From contig JALFIR010000017.1 of assembly GCA_022776215.1 (NCBI GenBank), positions 7,839 to 71,838 on the forward strand: DNA of 64,000 nt, read 5' to 3'. The stretch is from Colivicinus sp022776215. GTDB taxonomy: Bacteria; Bacillota_I; Bacilli_A; Erysipelotrichales; Erysipelotrichaceae. This document shows positions 1 through 8,756 of the stretch, in pieces. Positions within the stretch are counted from its first letter, which is position 1; the number at the start of each line of letters is the position of its first letter. A model generated the notes under the pieces. The model did no database searches. It saw only the letters and a program-made list of their open reading frames with translations, and had not been told where the DNA came from. The translations under genes and the position numbers were made by a program.

Positions 1-720
1 TTGGATAATATTGTGGCTAAGGTGGATGAAATTATTACAAGGTTTGAAATTAATGACTATGAATTTATAGCTATTCCTTTAAAGAATCATTATGCTGGTT
101 TGGATAATGTGAGTGAAGAGATTGATGAGTATCTTAGTGTAAAAATAGATAATTATCACTCATTGAAAGATTTGTTGTCATTATCAGATTATTATCGTAC
201 TGATATTCATCTTAAACAGGAAAGACTTGGTAGTGTTGTTAGTAAGATACTAGAGTTGTGTGATGTAGAAGAAAAAGATATAGAGTATTCATTTAATACA
301 TATGATAAGTTCTATGGTTCTTTATATGCCAAGATGGCTATAAGTATGAAGCCTGATACGATTACATATTTGACTAATGATTTGTTGAATGGCGTGAAGG
401 TAGAAAGTGTTGAAGATAAAGACTTATTGGATGTCTATAATGTGTCAGAACTTGAATCGCTTGATCCATATAGTATTTATTTAAATGGTCCTAAGGCTTA
501 TTTAAAGATTGTGAATAAGAATGTAAAGAATAGAAAACTGATTATTTTTAGAGATTCATATACATCTAGTATTGCGCCATTGTTGGTTCCTTATTTTAGT
601 GAAATAGAATTAATTGATCTAAGATATTACAGTAGTGATTTGCTTAATATTGATGGTGATCCTAAAGTTTTATTCATATTTGGAAGTGAAGTGTTAAATA
701 ATTCGTTTAGTATTAAATAA
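1..720 (+). CDS. DHHW family protein, C-terminal part (cut by window edge)
   Basis: The reading frame is open from base 1, so the gene very probably begins upstream of the window and the TTG at base 1 is not its real start. The visible 239 residues resemble the C-terminal half of DHHW proteins, SGNH/AlgX-like enzymes thought to act on extracellular polymers. The segment YYRTDIHL aligns with the family DHHW motif (usually TDHHW), but the second His and the Trp are replaced. Further on, FRDSYTSSIAPLL and LIDLRYY match the conserved C-terminal block containing the catalytic-type Asp-Ser. Family identity is fairly secure; the substrate is unknown, and the degenerate DHHW motif may mean altered or lost activity. 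Confidence 0.6.
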   Translation: MDNIVAKVDEIITRFEINDYEFIAIPLKNHYAGLDNVSEEIDEYLSVKIDNYHSLKDLLSLSDYYRTDIHLKQERLGSVVSKILELCDVEEKDIEYSFNTYDKFYGSLYAKMAISMKPDTITYLTNDLLNGVKVESVEDKDLLDVYNVSELESLDPYSIYLNGPKAYLKIVNKNVKNRKLIIFRDSYTSSIAPLLVPYFSEIELIDLRYYSSDLLNIDGDPKVLFIFGSEVLNNSFSIK

Positions 721-724
721 TATA

Positions 725-752
725 TTGATTTTTTTGACTATAATGGTATGAT
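725..752 (+). promoter_or_regulatory. Promoter of the ECF transporter operon
   Basis: TTGATT (725-730) and TATGAT (747-752) are separated by 16 bp. The start site would fall near 759, giving a leader of about 115 nt before the ATG at 876, and that leader contains the hairpin at 813-832. Confidence 0.5.
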
Positions 753-812
753 ATTTTTGTTCATTAGTTCTTTTTTAGCTTTATATTAAGGCTTTTGGGA
801 AATGATAGGTAT

Positions 813-842
813 GCCCATCTATTTTGATGGGCTTTATTTATT
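813..842 (+). terminator. Terminator or leader attenuator before the ECF operon
   Basis: GCCCATC (813-819) pairs with GATGGGC (826-832) around a 6-nt loop and is followed by TTTATTTATTT. It may simply end the upstream gene. Because a promoter lies upstream at 725-752, it would also sit inside the ECF operon leader, where it could attenuate transcription. I could not match the leader to a known riboswitch. Confidence 0.6.
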
Positions 843-875
843 TGGTGGACAGAAAATTAGGAGGAGATTTTTCAA

Positions 876-1454
876 ATGGAAAAACAAAGTGTTGGTAAGA
901 TTCTTCTTGGTAAGTGGGATACTAAGACAATTGTTGGTGTTGCAATTGGTGTTGCATTGTTTGGTGTCTTAATGGACTATGCTTCTATTAAGGTTTTCAC
1001 AAACACAAACTTAACTTTAGCTATGATTGTTCCTGTTATCGTTGGTGGACTATTTGGACCTCTACCTGCAGCCTTAGCTTGTGGTTTAGGTAACTGTTTA
1101 GCTGACTTAATCGGTGGCTGGGGCATGTGGTTTGACTGGTCAATCGGTAATGCTTTCTTAGGCTTCTGTGTTGGTTGTTTAAAGTTATATGGTGCTGATA
1201 TCGAAAACGGTAAGTTTGATGCTAAGCAAATGATTATCTATGTAATCGTTGCGGTTGTTGGTAATGCCTTAGCATTTGGTGTTGTTACACCTATTTTCTC
1301 TGCATTGTTATATCAATCAGAATTAACTATTACTTTCATTCAATCTTTAACAGGTGGTATTTCTAATACAATCGTACTTGTTGTTGCTGGTATTCCTATT
1401 CTTAAGGCATTAGCTGCAAGAAACGCAAAAGCTACAAACCTAACTAAAGAATAA
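876..1454 (+). CDS. ECF transporter S component, UPF0397 family
   Basis: A small hydrophobic protein of 192 residues with about five or six membrane segments. It belongs to the UPF0397 family, often labelled ECF-type riboflavin transporter substrate-binding protein. The glycine-rich stretch GGLFGPLPAALACGLGN and the following GGWGMWFDW are typical. It should bind the imported small molecule in the membrane and dock on the EcfA-EcfT module encoded directly downstream. The ATG at 876 follows AGGAGG at 859-864. The riboflavin label is by homology only; the downstream SAM hydrolases hint at a different, possibly adenosyl or sulfur-containing, substrate. Confidence 0.8.
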   Translation: MEKQSVGKILLGKWDTKTIVGVAIGVALFGVLMDYASIKVFTNTNLTLAMIVPVIVGGLFGPLPAALACGLGNCLADLIGGWGMWFDWSIGNAFLGFCVGCLKLYGADIENGKFDAKQMIIYVIVAVVGNALAFGVVTPIFSALLYQSELTITFIQSLTGGISNTIVLVVAGIPILKALAARNAKATNLTKE

Positions 1455-1456
1455 TT

Positions 1457-3172
1457 ATGTTAAAAGAGCCTATAATTGAGTTCAAGGATTTTAGTTTTCG
1501 TTATAAATCTCAAAACGAAGCTACTTTAAAGAATATCAATTTAACTATCTATAAGGGAGAGAAGGTATTATTACTAGGTCCTTCTGGTTGTGGTAAGTCA
1601 ACTCTTGCTAACTGTATCAATGGAATTATTCCATTCTCTTTTAATGGTGAAATAAAGGGTTCATGTAAAATTGCTGGAGTAGAGTCATCTACTTCCAGCA
1701 TTTTTAAATTAAGTTCGGTTGTTGGAACAGTATTACAAGATTCTGATGCCCAGTTTGTTGGTTTGTCGGTGGGCGAAGATATCGCATATGCTTTAGAAAA
1801 TAATATGGTTCCAAGAAACGTGATGCTTAAGAAAGTTAAGGATGCGGCTACTATTGTTCATATGGAAGATTTCTTAGAGTCTGTTCCATATAATCTTTCT
1901 GGTGGTCAGAAACAAAGAGTTTCTCTTGCTGGTATCATGCATGATGATGTCCAAATTTTGTTGTTTGATGAGCCTCTAGCTGCGCTAGATCCTCAAATGG
2001 GTAATCAAGCTATCGCTTTAATTGATGAGATTCAAAAGGAAAATGAGAAGACAGTGTTAATTATCGAGCATCGTTTAGAAGATGTTTTATATAGACCTGT
2101 TGATCGTATTATTTTGATGTGTGATGGTGAGATTATCGCCGATACTACTCCTGATAAATTATTATGTAGTGAAAAGCTTAGAAAAGATGGTATTAGAGAG
2201 CCACTTTATCTAAGTGCTTTGAATATGGCTTCTTGCAAGTTTAGTGAAGAAGATCATCCAAGTGATATCTTCTCTATGAATCTTGATAAGTATAAAGATA
2301 AACTAGTTTCTTATTTTACTAGTGTTAAGACTAGTAATGTGAAAAAGAGCGATGAATGCTTACTAGAAGTAAAGAATGTTTCTTATAAGTATAAGAATCG
2401 TAATGTGAAGGTTCTTGATGATGTATCTTTTAAGGTCTATAAGGGCGAGAAGATTGCGATTGTTGGTAAAAATGGTGCTGGTAAGTCTACTATCGCTAAG
2501 ATGTTGTGTGGGGTTATTAGACCGCTTGAGGGTGAAATACTTTTAAATGGTGAGAATTATTTAAAGTATTCTATTAAGGAAATTGGTCAAAAGATTGGCT
2601 ATGTTATGCAAAATCCTAATCAAATGCTTGTTAAGGATATCATTAAAGATGAGGTTTCTTTGGGACTTAGACTAAATGGTTATAGTGAAGAAGAAATTGA
2701 TAAGCGTATTGAAGAGGCTTTAAAGATGTGTAATCTATGGCCTATGCGTAATTGGCCAGTTGGTGTTGTAAGCTATGGTCAAAAGAAGAGAGTTACTATC
2801 GCTTCTATCTTGGCTATGAAGCCTGAGATTATTGTGCTTGATGAACCTACTGCAGGACAAGATTATAAGGTATATACCGAGATTATGTCATTCTTAGAGG
2901 AATTAAATAGGGACTATGGTATTACTATCTTGTTTATTACTCATGATATGCATCTAGCTATTGAATATACTGATAGGGCTATCGTGTTTGCGGAGGGTAA
3001 GTGTGTTGGTGATGATTCTGTTTATAAGATCTTGTCTAATAATGAGATTATTGAGATGGCTAATCTTAAACAGACTTCACTTTATACTTTGGCAAAGAAA
3101 ATTGGTGTTAAGCCAGAACTTATGATTGATTCGTTTATTAGTGAGGAAAGGAGAAGAAGACATGAATCATAG
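1457..3172 (+). CDS. ECF transporter ATPase with two fused ABC domains
   Basis: A 571-residue protein with two complete ABC ATPase domains, so one gene supplies what is usually split into EcfA1 and EcfA2. Domain 1 has Walker A GPSGCGKST (residues 41-49), signature LSGGQKQR and Walker B LLFDEP. Domain 2 has GKNGAGKST, a variant signature VSYGQKKR and VLDEPTAG. It powers substrate import together with the S component and EcfT. The start lies 2 nt after the S component stop with no obvious ribosome site, which suggests translational coupling. Double-domain ATPases commonly accompany UPF0397-type S components. Confidence 0.88.
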   Translation: MLKEPIIEFKDFSFRYKSQNEATLKNINLTIYKGEKVLLLGPSGCGKSTLANCINGIIPFSFNGEIKGSCKIAGVESSTSSIFKLSSVVGTVLQDSDAQFVGLSVGEDIAYALENNMVPRNVMLKKVKDAATIVHMEDFLESVPYNLSGGQKQRVSLAGIMHDDVQILLFDEPLAALDPQMGNQAIALIDEIQKENEKTVLIIEHRLEDVLYRPVDRIILMCDGEIIADTTPDKLLCSEKLRKDGIREPLYLSALNMASCKFSEEDHPSDIFSMNLDKYKDKLVSYFTSVKTSNVKKSDECLLEVKNVSYKYKNRNVKVLDDVSFKVYKGEKIAIVGKNGAGKSTIAKMLCGVIRPLEGEILLNGENYLKYSIKEIGQKIGYVMQNPNQMLVKDIIKDEVSLGLRLNGYSEEEIDKRIEEALKMCNLWPMRNWPVGVVSYGQKKRVTIASILAMKPEIIVLDEPTAGQDYKVYTEIMSFLEELNRDYGITILFITHDMHLAIEYTDRAIVFAEGKCVGDDSVYKILSNNEIIEMANLKQTSLYTLAKKIGVKPELMIDSFISEERRRRHES

Positions 3173-4010
3173 TGATATTATTAATCTTACTCCTGGTTCG
3201 ACTTTTCTTCATCGTTTGACAGGTACTACTAAGGTTAGACTTTTTATTGTGTTAATTGTTTATGTAATGATGTCTTTTGATTTCCGTTTGATTGCACCAT
3301 TATTTGTGATTGCACTAATTGGTCTAATTTCACTTAAACCTAAGTGGAAGACTTTGAAGGTTATCATTATCATTGTTGTGTTGATGAATGTCTTTAATAT
3401 CTTCTTGTTCTGGTTGGCTGATCCTCATTATGGTTTATCACTAACTAATGATGATACAGTCTTGTTTGCGTTTAATAGTTATCTAGTGGTTACAAGGGGT
3501 ACTTTATGGTATCTAGGGGTTAGACTTTTGAAGATGCTTACTTCTTTCTTGGTTTCAATGTGTTTTATTATTTCAATTACACCAAGTGAGATGGCTGCTG
3601 GTTTGACTTCTATTGGTCTTCCTTATAAGTTTGGCTCTATTGTTGAGATTGCCTTTAGATATATTCCTGATATTTCTAGAGACTATGAGAATATCTCTAT
3701 CTCTATGCAATGTAGAGGCCTAGAACTAGACAAGAAGAAGGCTTCTCCGTTTGAGCGTTTGAAACAAACCGTTATGATTTTGATTCCTTTGGTTATCACA
3801 TCTTTTGATAGAGTTAATGATATCGCCAATGCGATGGATTTAAGAGGTTTTGGTAAGCTCAAGAAGAGAACTTATTATGCTGAGCATGAGATTATTAAGG
3901 GCGAGAAGATTTTTATTGCCTTCTATCTTATTGTGTTTGCGTTTGTAATTTTCTATTCTATTTATTCTAGAGTAGTTACTTTCCCTACTAAGATGTGGAT
4001 TTATTGGTAA
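3162..4010 (+). CDS. ecfT: ECF transporter transmembrane subunit EcfT
   Basis: A 282-residue CbiQ/EcfT-family membrane protein that couples the ATPase to the S component. The two cytosolic coupling motifs are visible as QCRGLELD and AMDLRGFG. I chose the ATG at 3162 because it follows GAGGAAAGGAG at good spacing; an earlier ATG at 3126 lies within the ATPase coding region and lacks a site. The start overlaps the ATPase gene by about 11 nt. Third gene of the importer operon. Confidence 0.85.
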   Translation: MNHSDIINLTPGSTFLHRLTGTTKVRLFIVLIVYVMMSFDFRLIAPLFVIALIGLISLKPKWKTLKVIIIIVVLMNVFNIFLFWLADPHYGLSLTNDDTVLFAFNSYLVVTRGTLWYLGVRLLKMLTSFLVSMCFIISITPSEMAAGLTSIGLPYKFGSIVEIAFRYIPDISRDYENISISMQCRGLELDKKKASPFERLKQTVMILIPLVITSFDRVNDIANAMDLRGFGKLKKRTYYAEHEIIKGEKIFIAFYLIVFAFVIFYSIYSRVVTFPTKMWIYW

Positions 4011-4014
4011 TTAT

Positions 4015-5352
4015 ATGGATTATAAGAAAATATTTGATGATAATCTTGAAACTTTAAGGTCTTTATTGAAGATTAATTCTATTTATGATGAGAAGACTGT
4101 AGATGATTTGCATCCTTATGGAAAGGGTTGTAAAGAAGCTTTGGATTTCATGAAGGACTTAGCGATTAAAGATGGTTTTATAGTTAAGGATTATGATAAT
4201 AAGGCTATATCTATCAGTTATGTAGATAATGAAGATGAAAGAATTGATGTAGTTAGTCACTTGGATGTTGTCAGCGTTGATGATAAGTGGTCATATGATC
4301 CTTTTGGTGCTGTGATTAAAGATGGTAAACTTTATGGTCGTGGTAGCGAAGATATGAAGACTGCTGCTTTCTTGTCTTATCTATGTTTAAAGGAATTAAG
4401 AAATAAGTATCCTGATGTAAAAAGAGAGATTAGGGTAGTATTCGGTAGCGATGAAGAGCGTACGATGGATGATATGCGTCATTATTGTTCAGTGGTTAAG
4501 AAACCATTGTTTGCGTTTTCGCCTGATGGCACTTTCCCTATGGTTATTGGTGAAAAGGGTGCTTTGATGTGGACAATAAGTAGCGATTATGATGGTGTTA
4601 TCGAGTCGCTTGATGGTGGTATCCAGTGCAATGTAGTGCCTCCTTATGTTAACTGTGCTCTTAAGGATGATAGGTATACTGAAAAGTTAAGAGAGTATTT
4701 CTTAGATAAGAAGGCAAATGTAACTAGTGTTAATGGTAAGACTGTTATTCATGTAGATGGTGTGGCAGTGCATTGCTCAAGATGTTTTGATGGTGTTAAT
4801 GCGATTAATGTCTTGTTGAAGGGTTTAGCTGAGATTTGTGAAGATGAATTGTGTAAGAATCTTTATGATATCTTGGGCGAGAACTATGGTGCCGGATTAG
4901 ATTCTAAGATTGATGAGGTGTTTGATACTTGTTTGACTGTTAACTTGGGCCGTTTAATTATTAAGGATGGTAAGATTAATGGCCAGGTTGATGCAAGATA
5001 TCCTGCTACTTTAACAAGCGCTGAGTTGACTAAGAAATTTAAAGAAAAAGCTATGTTTAATGTTTCTTTGGATTATGATGATCCTCCAACTTTGAATAGT
5101 TTGGATGATCCTTATATCAAGGAAATGTTAGATGTTTATGATGGTGTTATGCATGATGGTTTAAAGCCTTATGTGTCAGGCGGTGTATCTTATTCTAAGG
5201 TGTTTAAGCATTGTGTAACCTTTGGTATGAATATGCCTAATAAAGAAAACTTAGCTCATCAGGTTGATGAATATGTAAAGCTTGATGATTGTGTCAAGGC
5301 TTTAGAAATTTATTACAAGACTTTTGAAAGATTTATTGAAATGGAGATTTAA
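4015..5352 (+). CDS. M20-family metallopeptidase, PepV/Sapep-like dipeptidase
   Basis: A 445-residue M20 zinc peptidase, close to the length of PepV and Sapep. Metal-ligand motifs are present: VVSHLDVV (His and Asp), YGRGSEDMK, FGSDEER with the catalytic Glu, and a late His in SGGVSYSKVFKH or LAHQVDE. It should cleave dipeptides or related small amides in the cytosol. The start is 4 nt after ecfT, so it is co-transcribed with the importer; it may process an imported peptide-like compound or simply share the operon. Confidence 0.8.
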   Translation: MDYKKIFDDNLETLRSLLKINSIYDEKTVDDLHPYGKGCKEALDFMKDLAIKDGFIVKDYDNKAISISYVDNEDERIDVVSHLDVVSVDDKWSYDPFGAVIKDGKLYGRGSEDMKTAAFLSYLCLKELRNKYPDVKREIRVVFGSDEERTMDDMRHYCSVVKKPLFAFSPDGTFPMVIGEKGALMWTISSDYDGVIESLDGGIQCNVVPPYVNCALKDDRYTEKLREYFLDKKANVTSVNGKTVIHVDGVAVHCSRCFDGVNAINVLLKGLAEICEDELCKNLYDILGENYGAGLDSKIDEVFDTCLTVNLGRLIIKDGKINGQVDARYPATLTSAELTKKFKEKAMFNVSLDYDDPPTLNSLDDPYIKEMLDVYDGVMHDGLKPYVSGGVSYSKVFKHCVTFGMNMPNKENLAHQVDEYVKLDDCVKALEIYYKTFERFIEMEI

Positions 5353-5355
5353 TTT

Positions 5356-6201
5356 ATGAAGAAGATGTTGGTGTTCCAAACGGACTTCACTTATGCAGAA
5401 GGTGCTGTACCTTCAATGTTGGGAGTTGTTAAGAACGTTGATTTAGATATAGAGTGTATTACAGCTACACATCAAATTCCTCAATATGATACTTATTCTG
5501 CATCATTCAGATTGTATCAATATATTGATTTCTGGCCAAAGGGCACTATTTTTGTGTCTGTTGTTGATCCAGGCGTTGGTACGGCTAGAAGAGCTTGTGT
5601 TGCCAAGACTAAGAACGGTTATTTCATCGTTACTCCTGATAATGGTACTTTGACTCATGTTTATAACAAATGGGGTATTGAGGAAGTAAGAGAAATCGAT
5701 GAGACTGTGAATAGACTTCATCGTGATGATAATGGTTATGTTTCTATTTTCCATGGTCGTGATTTATTTGGCTATTGTGCAGCTAAGTTAGCTAGTGGCA
5801 AGATTAGTTTTGAGGAAGTTGGTCCTACTTATCCGGTTGAAGAGATTGTTAGACATGATTTGCATAAGGCGCAAATTGTTGATGGTAAATTAGAGGGTAC
5901 TTTTGAGATTAATGATCCTAACTTTGGCAATCTTTGGACTAATATCCCATTGGATTTATTTAAGGAAATGGGTTTTAAGATGGGTGATAGCGTTAAGACT
6001 ACTATTTATTTAAATGATGAGGTAGTTTATAGTTGGAATCTTCCTTATTATGATTCATTCGGTAAGGCTCCTGCTAAGTCTATTATGATTTATAACAATG
6101 AATTAAATAATATGGCTTTAGCTGAGGTAGTTGGTAATTTATGTAAGAATTATGATTTAGATTTTAGAAAGGGTTATAAGTTGGTATTTGAACATGAATA
6201 A
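5356..6201 (+). CDS. SAM hydroxide adenosyltransferase (SAM hydrolase) family, copy 1
   Basis: A 281-residue member of the DUF62 family, which splits S-adenosylmethionine to adenosine and methionine with activated water. The family Asp-Arg-His set is present in VVDPGVGTARR and FHGRDLFG. The N-terminal motif is QTDFTYAEGA, where relatives have TDFG, so this copy has lost one conserved glycine. It follows the M20 gene by 3 nt and overlaps the second copy by 14 nt. The two copies are clearly paralogous and could form a heteromer or have divided roles. Confidence 0.82.
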   Translation: MKKMLVFQTDFTYAEGAVPSMLGVVKNVDLDIECITATHQIPQYDTYSASFRLYQYIDFWPKGTIFVSVVDPGVGTARRACVAKTKNGYFIVTPDNGTLTHVYNKWGIEEVREIDETVNRLHRDDNGYVSIFHGRDLFGYCAAKLASGKISFEEVGPTYPVEEIVRHDLHKAQIVDGKLEGTFEINDPNFGNLWTNIPLDLFKEMGFKMGDSVKTTIYLNDEVVYSWNLPYYDSFGKAPAKSIMIYNNELNNMALAEVVGNLCKNYDLDFRKGYKLVFEHE

Positions 6202-7036
6202 TTTATTAGTATTTCAAACAGATTTCGGTTTAGATGATGGCGCAATTAGTGCTATGGAAGGTGTTTCTTTTGGTGTTTCTCAAAGTTTGAATATTCGTCA
6301 TTTGACTCATAATATTCCTCAATATAACATCTTTGACGCTTCTTATAGACTTTTCCAAGCTATCGGATACTGGCCAGAGGGTACAGTGTTTGTATCAGTT
6401 GTTGACCCAGGTGTTGGCAGTGCTCGTAAGTCAGTTGTAGCGAAGACTAAGACTGGTCAATATATCGTTACTCCAGATAATGGTACTTTGACTCATATTA
6501 ATAAGTTTGTTGGTATTGAGGAAGTAAGAGAGATTGAAGAAAGAGTTAATCGTTTAAAGAACTCTGAATTATCTTATACTTTCCATGGTCGTGATGTTTA
6601 TGCTTATACTGGTGCTAGACTTGCTTCTAATACTATCGATATGGAAGGTGTTGGTCCAAAGCTTAATGTTGAGGATGTTGTTGAATTAGAACTATATGGT
6701 TGCAAAGAGATTGAAAATGGTGTTAAGGGTCAAATTGATATCCTTGATGTTCGTTTTGGTTCATTATGGACTTCTATTCCTTATGAAGAATTCAAGAAGT
6801 GTGGATTTAAGTTTGGTGATAATGTCCTAGTAAAGATTTATAACAGAGATGTTTGTGTTTATACAAATACAATCAACTATGGCAAGTCTTTTGCGGATGT
6901 ACCAATTTCAACTCCTATTATTTATATGAACTCTTCTTATCATATCGCTGTTGCGATTAACCAAGGTTCATTCGCCAAGGCTTATAATATTGGTGTTGGT
7001 AGTGATTGGAAGATCACTATGCAAAAGAGTATTTAA
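6188..7036 (+). CDS. SAM hydroxide adenosyltransferase (SAM hydrolase) family, copy 2
   Basis: A 282-residue DUF62 protein, the more canonical of the pair: QTDFGLDDGA at the N-terminus, VVDPGVGSARK, and FHGRDVYAYTGARLA with the conserved His. Expected activity is hydrolysis of SAM to adenosine and methionine. ATG 6188 begins inside copy 1; a second ATG at 6194 is equally possible. It is the last gene of the importer operon and ends just before the terminator at 7066-7096. Confidence 0.84.
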   Translation: MNMNNLLVFQTDFGLDDGAISAMEGVSFGVSQSLNIRHLTHNIPQYNIFDASYRLFQAIGYWPEGTVFVSVVDPGVGSARKSVVAKTKTGQYIVTPDNGTLTHINKFVGIEEVREIEERVNRLKNSELSYTFHGRDVYAYTGARLASNTIDMEGVGPKLNVEDVVELELYGCKEIENGVKGQIDILDVRFGSLWTSIPYEEFKKCGFKFGDNVLVKIYNRDVCVYTNTINYGKSFADVPISTPIIYMNSSYHIAVAINQGSFAKAYNIGVGSDWKITMQKSI

Positions 7037-7065
7037 TTAATACTGTTAGTTAATTAAATTGAATC

Positions 7066-7096
7066 GGTTGTCTATGTAATATGGGCAACCTTTTTT
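7066..7096 (+). terminator. Terminator of the ECF/SAM hydrolase operon
   Basis: GGTTGTC (7066-7072) pairs with GGCAACC (7084-7090), allowing one G-U pair, followed by TTTTTT. Confidence 0.75.
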
Positions 7097-7375
7097 ATCC
7101 ACTTTTCCACATTGACAATGGCAAAAATATGGGAATATGTTGGGAATAAAAGTTCATGTTCCCTTTCTATAATCACCTTACAAGCGAGGTATAAAGATAT
7201 GGAAAATGAAGTTATAGTATTTAAAAATGGAGAATTGGAATTGGAGGTATCATTGAATGAAGATAAAGATACGGTTTGGCTTAATAGACATCAAATGGCC
7301 AAACTATTTGATAGGGATATCAAAACCATTAATAAACATATCAATAAGGCGTTAGAGGAAGAATTGTCTGATGAA

Positions 7376-7404
7376 GTGGTTGTCGCAAAATTTGCGACAA
7401 CCAC
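7376..7404. repeat. Perfect palindrome inside the RhuM coding region
   Basis: 14-bp arms GTGGTTGTCGCAAA and TTTGCGACAACCAC flank one central A. The palindrome encodes VVVAKFATTT in frame. Related palindromes with the same CAAAATTTG core recur at 9211-9413. Confidence 0.85.
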
Positions 7405-7981
7405 TCAACATGGAGCTATAAAAGAAAAACAACAAACTCATATGGTTGAATATTTCAATTTAGATGTAATCATCTCTGTAGGCTATTGTGTTAAATCACC
7501 TAATGGTATTATCTTTAGAAAATGGGCAACCTCAATTCTTAAGGATTATATGGTTAAGGGCTATGCAATTAATAAGAAAAGACTAGATGCTTTAAATAAA
7601 ACCATAGAAATACAATCAAGGATGTTGTTGTAGATACTAAGGAAGTATTAAGTGTAATAGAAACATATTCTAATGCACTGTCTTTATTAGATGATTATGA
7701 TCATGGAACACTTAGTAAGCCTAAAGGTAAAGAGTCAATCTATGAATTAACATATAAGGAATGTAGAGACTAAATTGATTTAATGAAATTTAATTCAAGT
7801 GTCTTTGGAATAGAAAAAACCTACAAATACTTGGTTTAATTGCCTTATTAAAAATATGTCCCTAAAAATATAAGGTATAAACTTTTAAAGACACACTTTC
7901 AGCTTTTATTTATAAGTTTTTTTCATATAATGCATTAAACATTAATATCAACTATGTTTATCCATGGCATATGTAAATAAT

Positions 7982-8431
7982 CTATGTAGAAAGTACATAT
8001 TTTTCCATTAGGGCAATAAATACGGTTGCCGTCATAATAATGATTAACGAAAAAGGGATAAACAAAACATTAAAATATTTTACTTGTTCAATAAAGATGC
8101 CACCAATAAATACAATGACTACTAATACTGTTATAACAATCAATTCCTTTTTTAATTCATGTATTTTGTTTTTTAAAATGGCAATTCCATCAGCACTTGT
8201 TTTGGCCTTATTTATAAATGAAATTGTGAAATATATGATTATTGCTAAGCCTAGTAAATCTGAGACTATATAAAATACAAAATTATTAAAAAGTTCAAAG
8301 AATCCTACTTCGATATTTACAAGATCATGCCATAGTTCGCTTTTAAAAAACATTCCCGTTAAAAAGATTGACATTATAAAAACGATGCTAGTAATAAAAA
8401 TACTTAAATATATTTTTTTGGTATTTATCAT
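7982..8431 (-). CDS. Hypothetical membrane protein, four predicted TM segments
   Basis: A 149-residue hydrophobic protein. Predicted membrane segments are near residues 8-28, 45-70, 95-115 and 122-142, with a short charged middle (NKAKTSADGIAILKNKIHELKKE). No family is recognised. The ATG overlaps the stop of an upstream Cys-rich frame as ATGA, so the two may be translationally coupled. It lies in the insertion that breaks RhuM. An immunity or accessory role for the Cys-rich peptide is only a guess. Confidence 0.5.
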   Translation of the reverse strand: MINTKKIYLSIFITSIVFIMSIFLTGMFFKSELWHDLVNIEVGFFELFNNFVFYIVSDLLGLAIIIYFTISFINKAKTSADGIAILKNKIHELKKELIVITVLVVIVFIGGIFIEQVKYFNVLFIPFSLIIIMTATVFIALMEKYVLST

Positions 8432-8547
8432 AATTCACAAACTCCCAATTCTTCATAATTATTTGTACAAACCTTATCAATAGTAACTCTACAAGCAATC
8501 CATACACCAGCTTTACATATTAGTGCTGCTACAAAAAATAGTTCAAT
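8428..8547 (-). other. Short Cys-rich reading frame without a clear start
   Basis: Reading leftwards on the minus strand, a frame of about 39 codons ends at 8428. It contains ICKAGVWIACRVTIDKV followed by CTNNYEELGVCEL, with four cysteines. It is closed upstream by a stop inside the 8538-8565 hairpin and has no ATG, GTG or TTG start, so it is either a remnant or uses a start I cannot see. The size and cysteines recall bacteriocin-type peptides, but no family match is claimed. Confidence 0.25.
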
Positions 8548-8565
8548 TTAAAATTAAATTGAACT
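8531..8565 (-). terminator. Minus-strand terminator-like hairpin
   Basis: TAGTTCAATTTAA (8538-8550) and TTAAATTGAACTA (8553-8565) form a perfect 13-bp inverted repeat with a 2-nt centre. On the minus strand it is followed by TTTTTTG. It lies immediately before the Cys-rich frame and could act as an attenuator. Confidence 0.5.
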
Positions 8566-8706
8566 ACAATAAAATACCGGTCTTATGCCTTGAAACATAG
8601 TAATAATGCACGTTAATAAATCGCAAACTCTTCATACTTCATTATAATCATAAAGGCCAAAAAAATAAAATCTTTTAAGTATTCTCTTTTTAAAATGATA
8701 CCCAAG

Positions 8707-8742
8707 TAGTGGGCTTCACTCAGACAGTGAATCTACCCACTA
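8707..8742. repeat. Imperfect inverted repeat upstream of the HTH fragment
   Basis: TAGTGGG-c-TTCACT (8707-8720) can pair with AGTGAA-tcta-CCCACTA (8726-8742), leaving a 5-nt loop and an asymmetric bulge. It could be an IS end or a hairpin controlling the transposase. Confidence 0.4.
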
Positions 8743-8756
8743 ACTGTGTATTTTTT

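Noticed and set aside
721..875. A known riboswitch (SAM, preQ1 or FMN) before the ECF operon
   Set aside because: I looked for the conserved cores and could not find them; only promoter plus terminator are supported.
5503..5754. Minus-strand ORF inside the SAM hydrolase gene and similar opposite-strand ORFs throughout
   Set aside because: They lie wholly within well-supported genes, lack ribosome sites and show no recognisable protein features.
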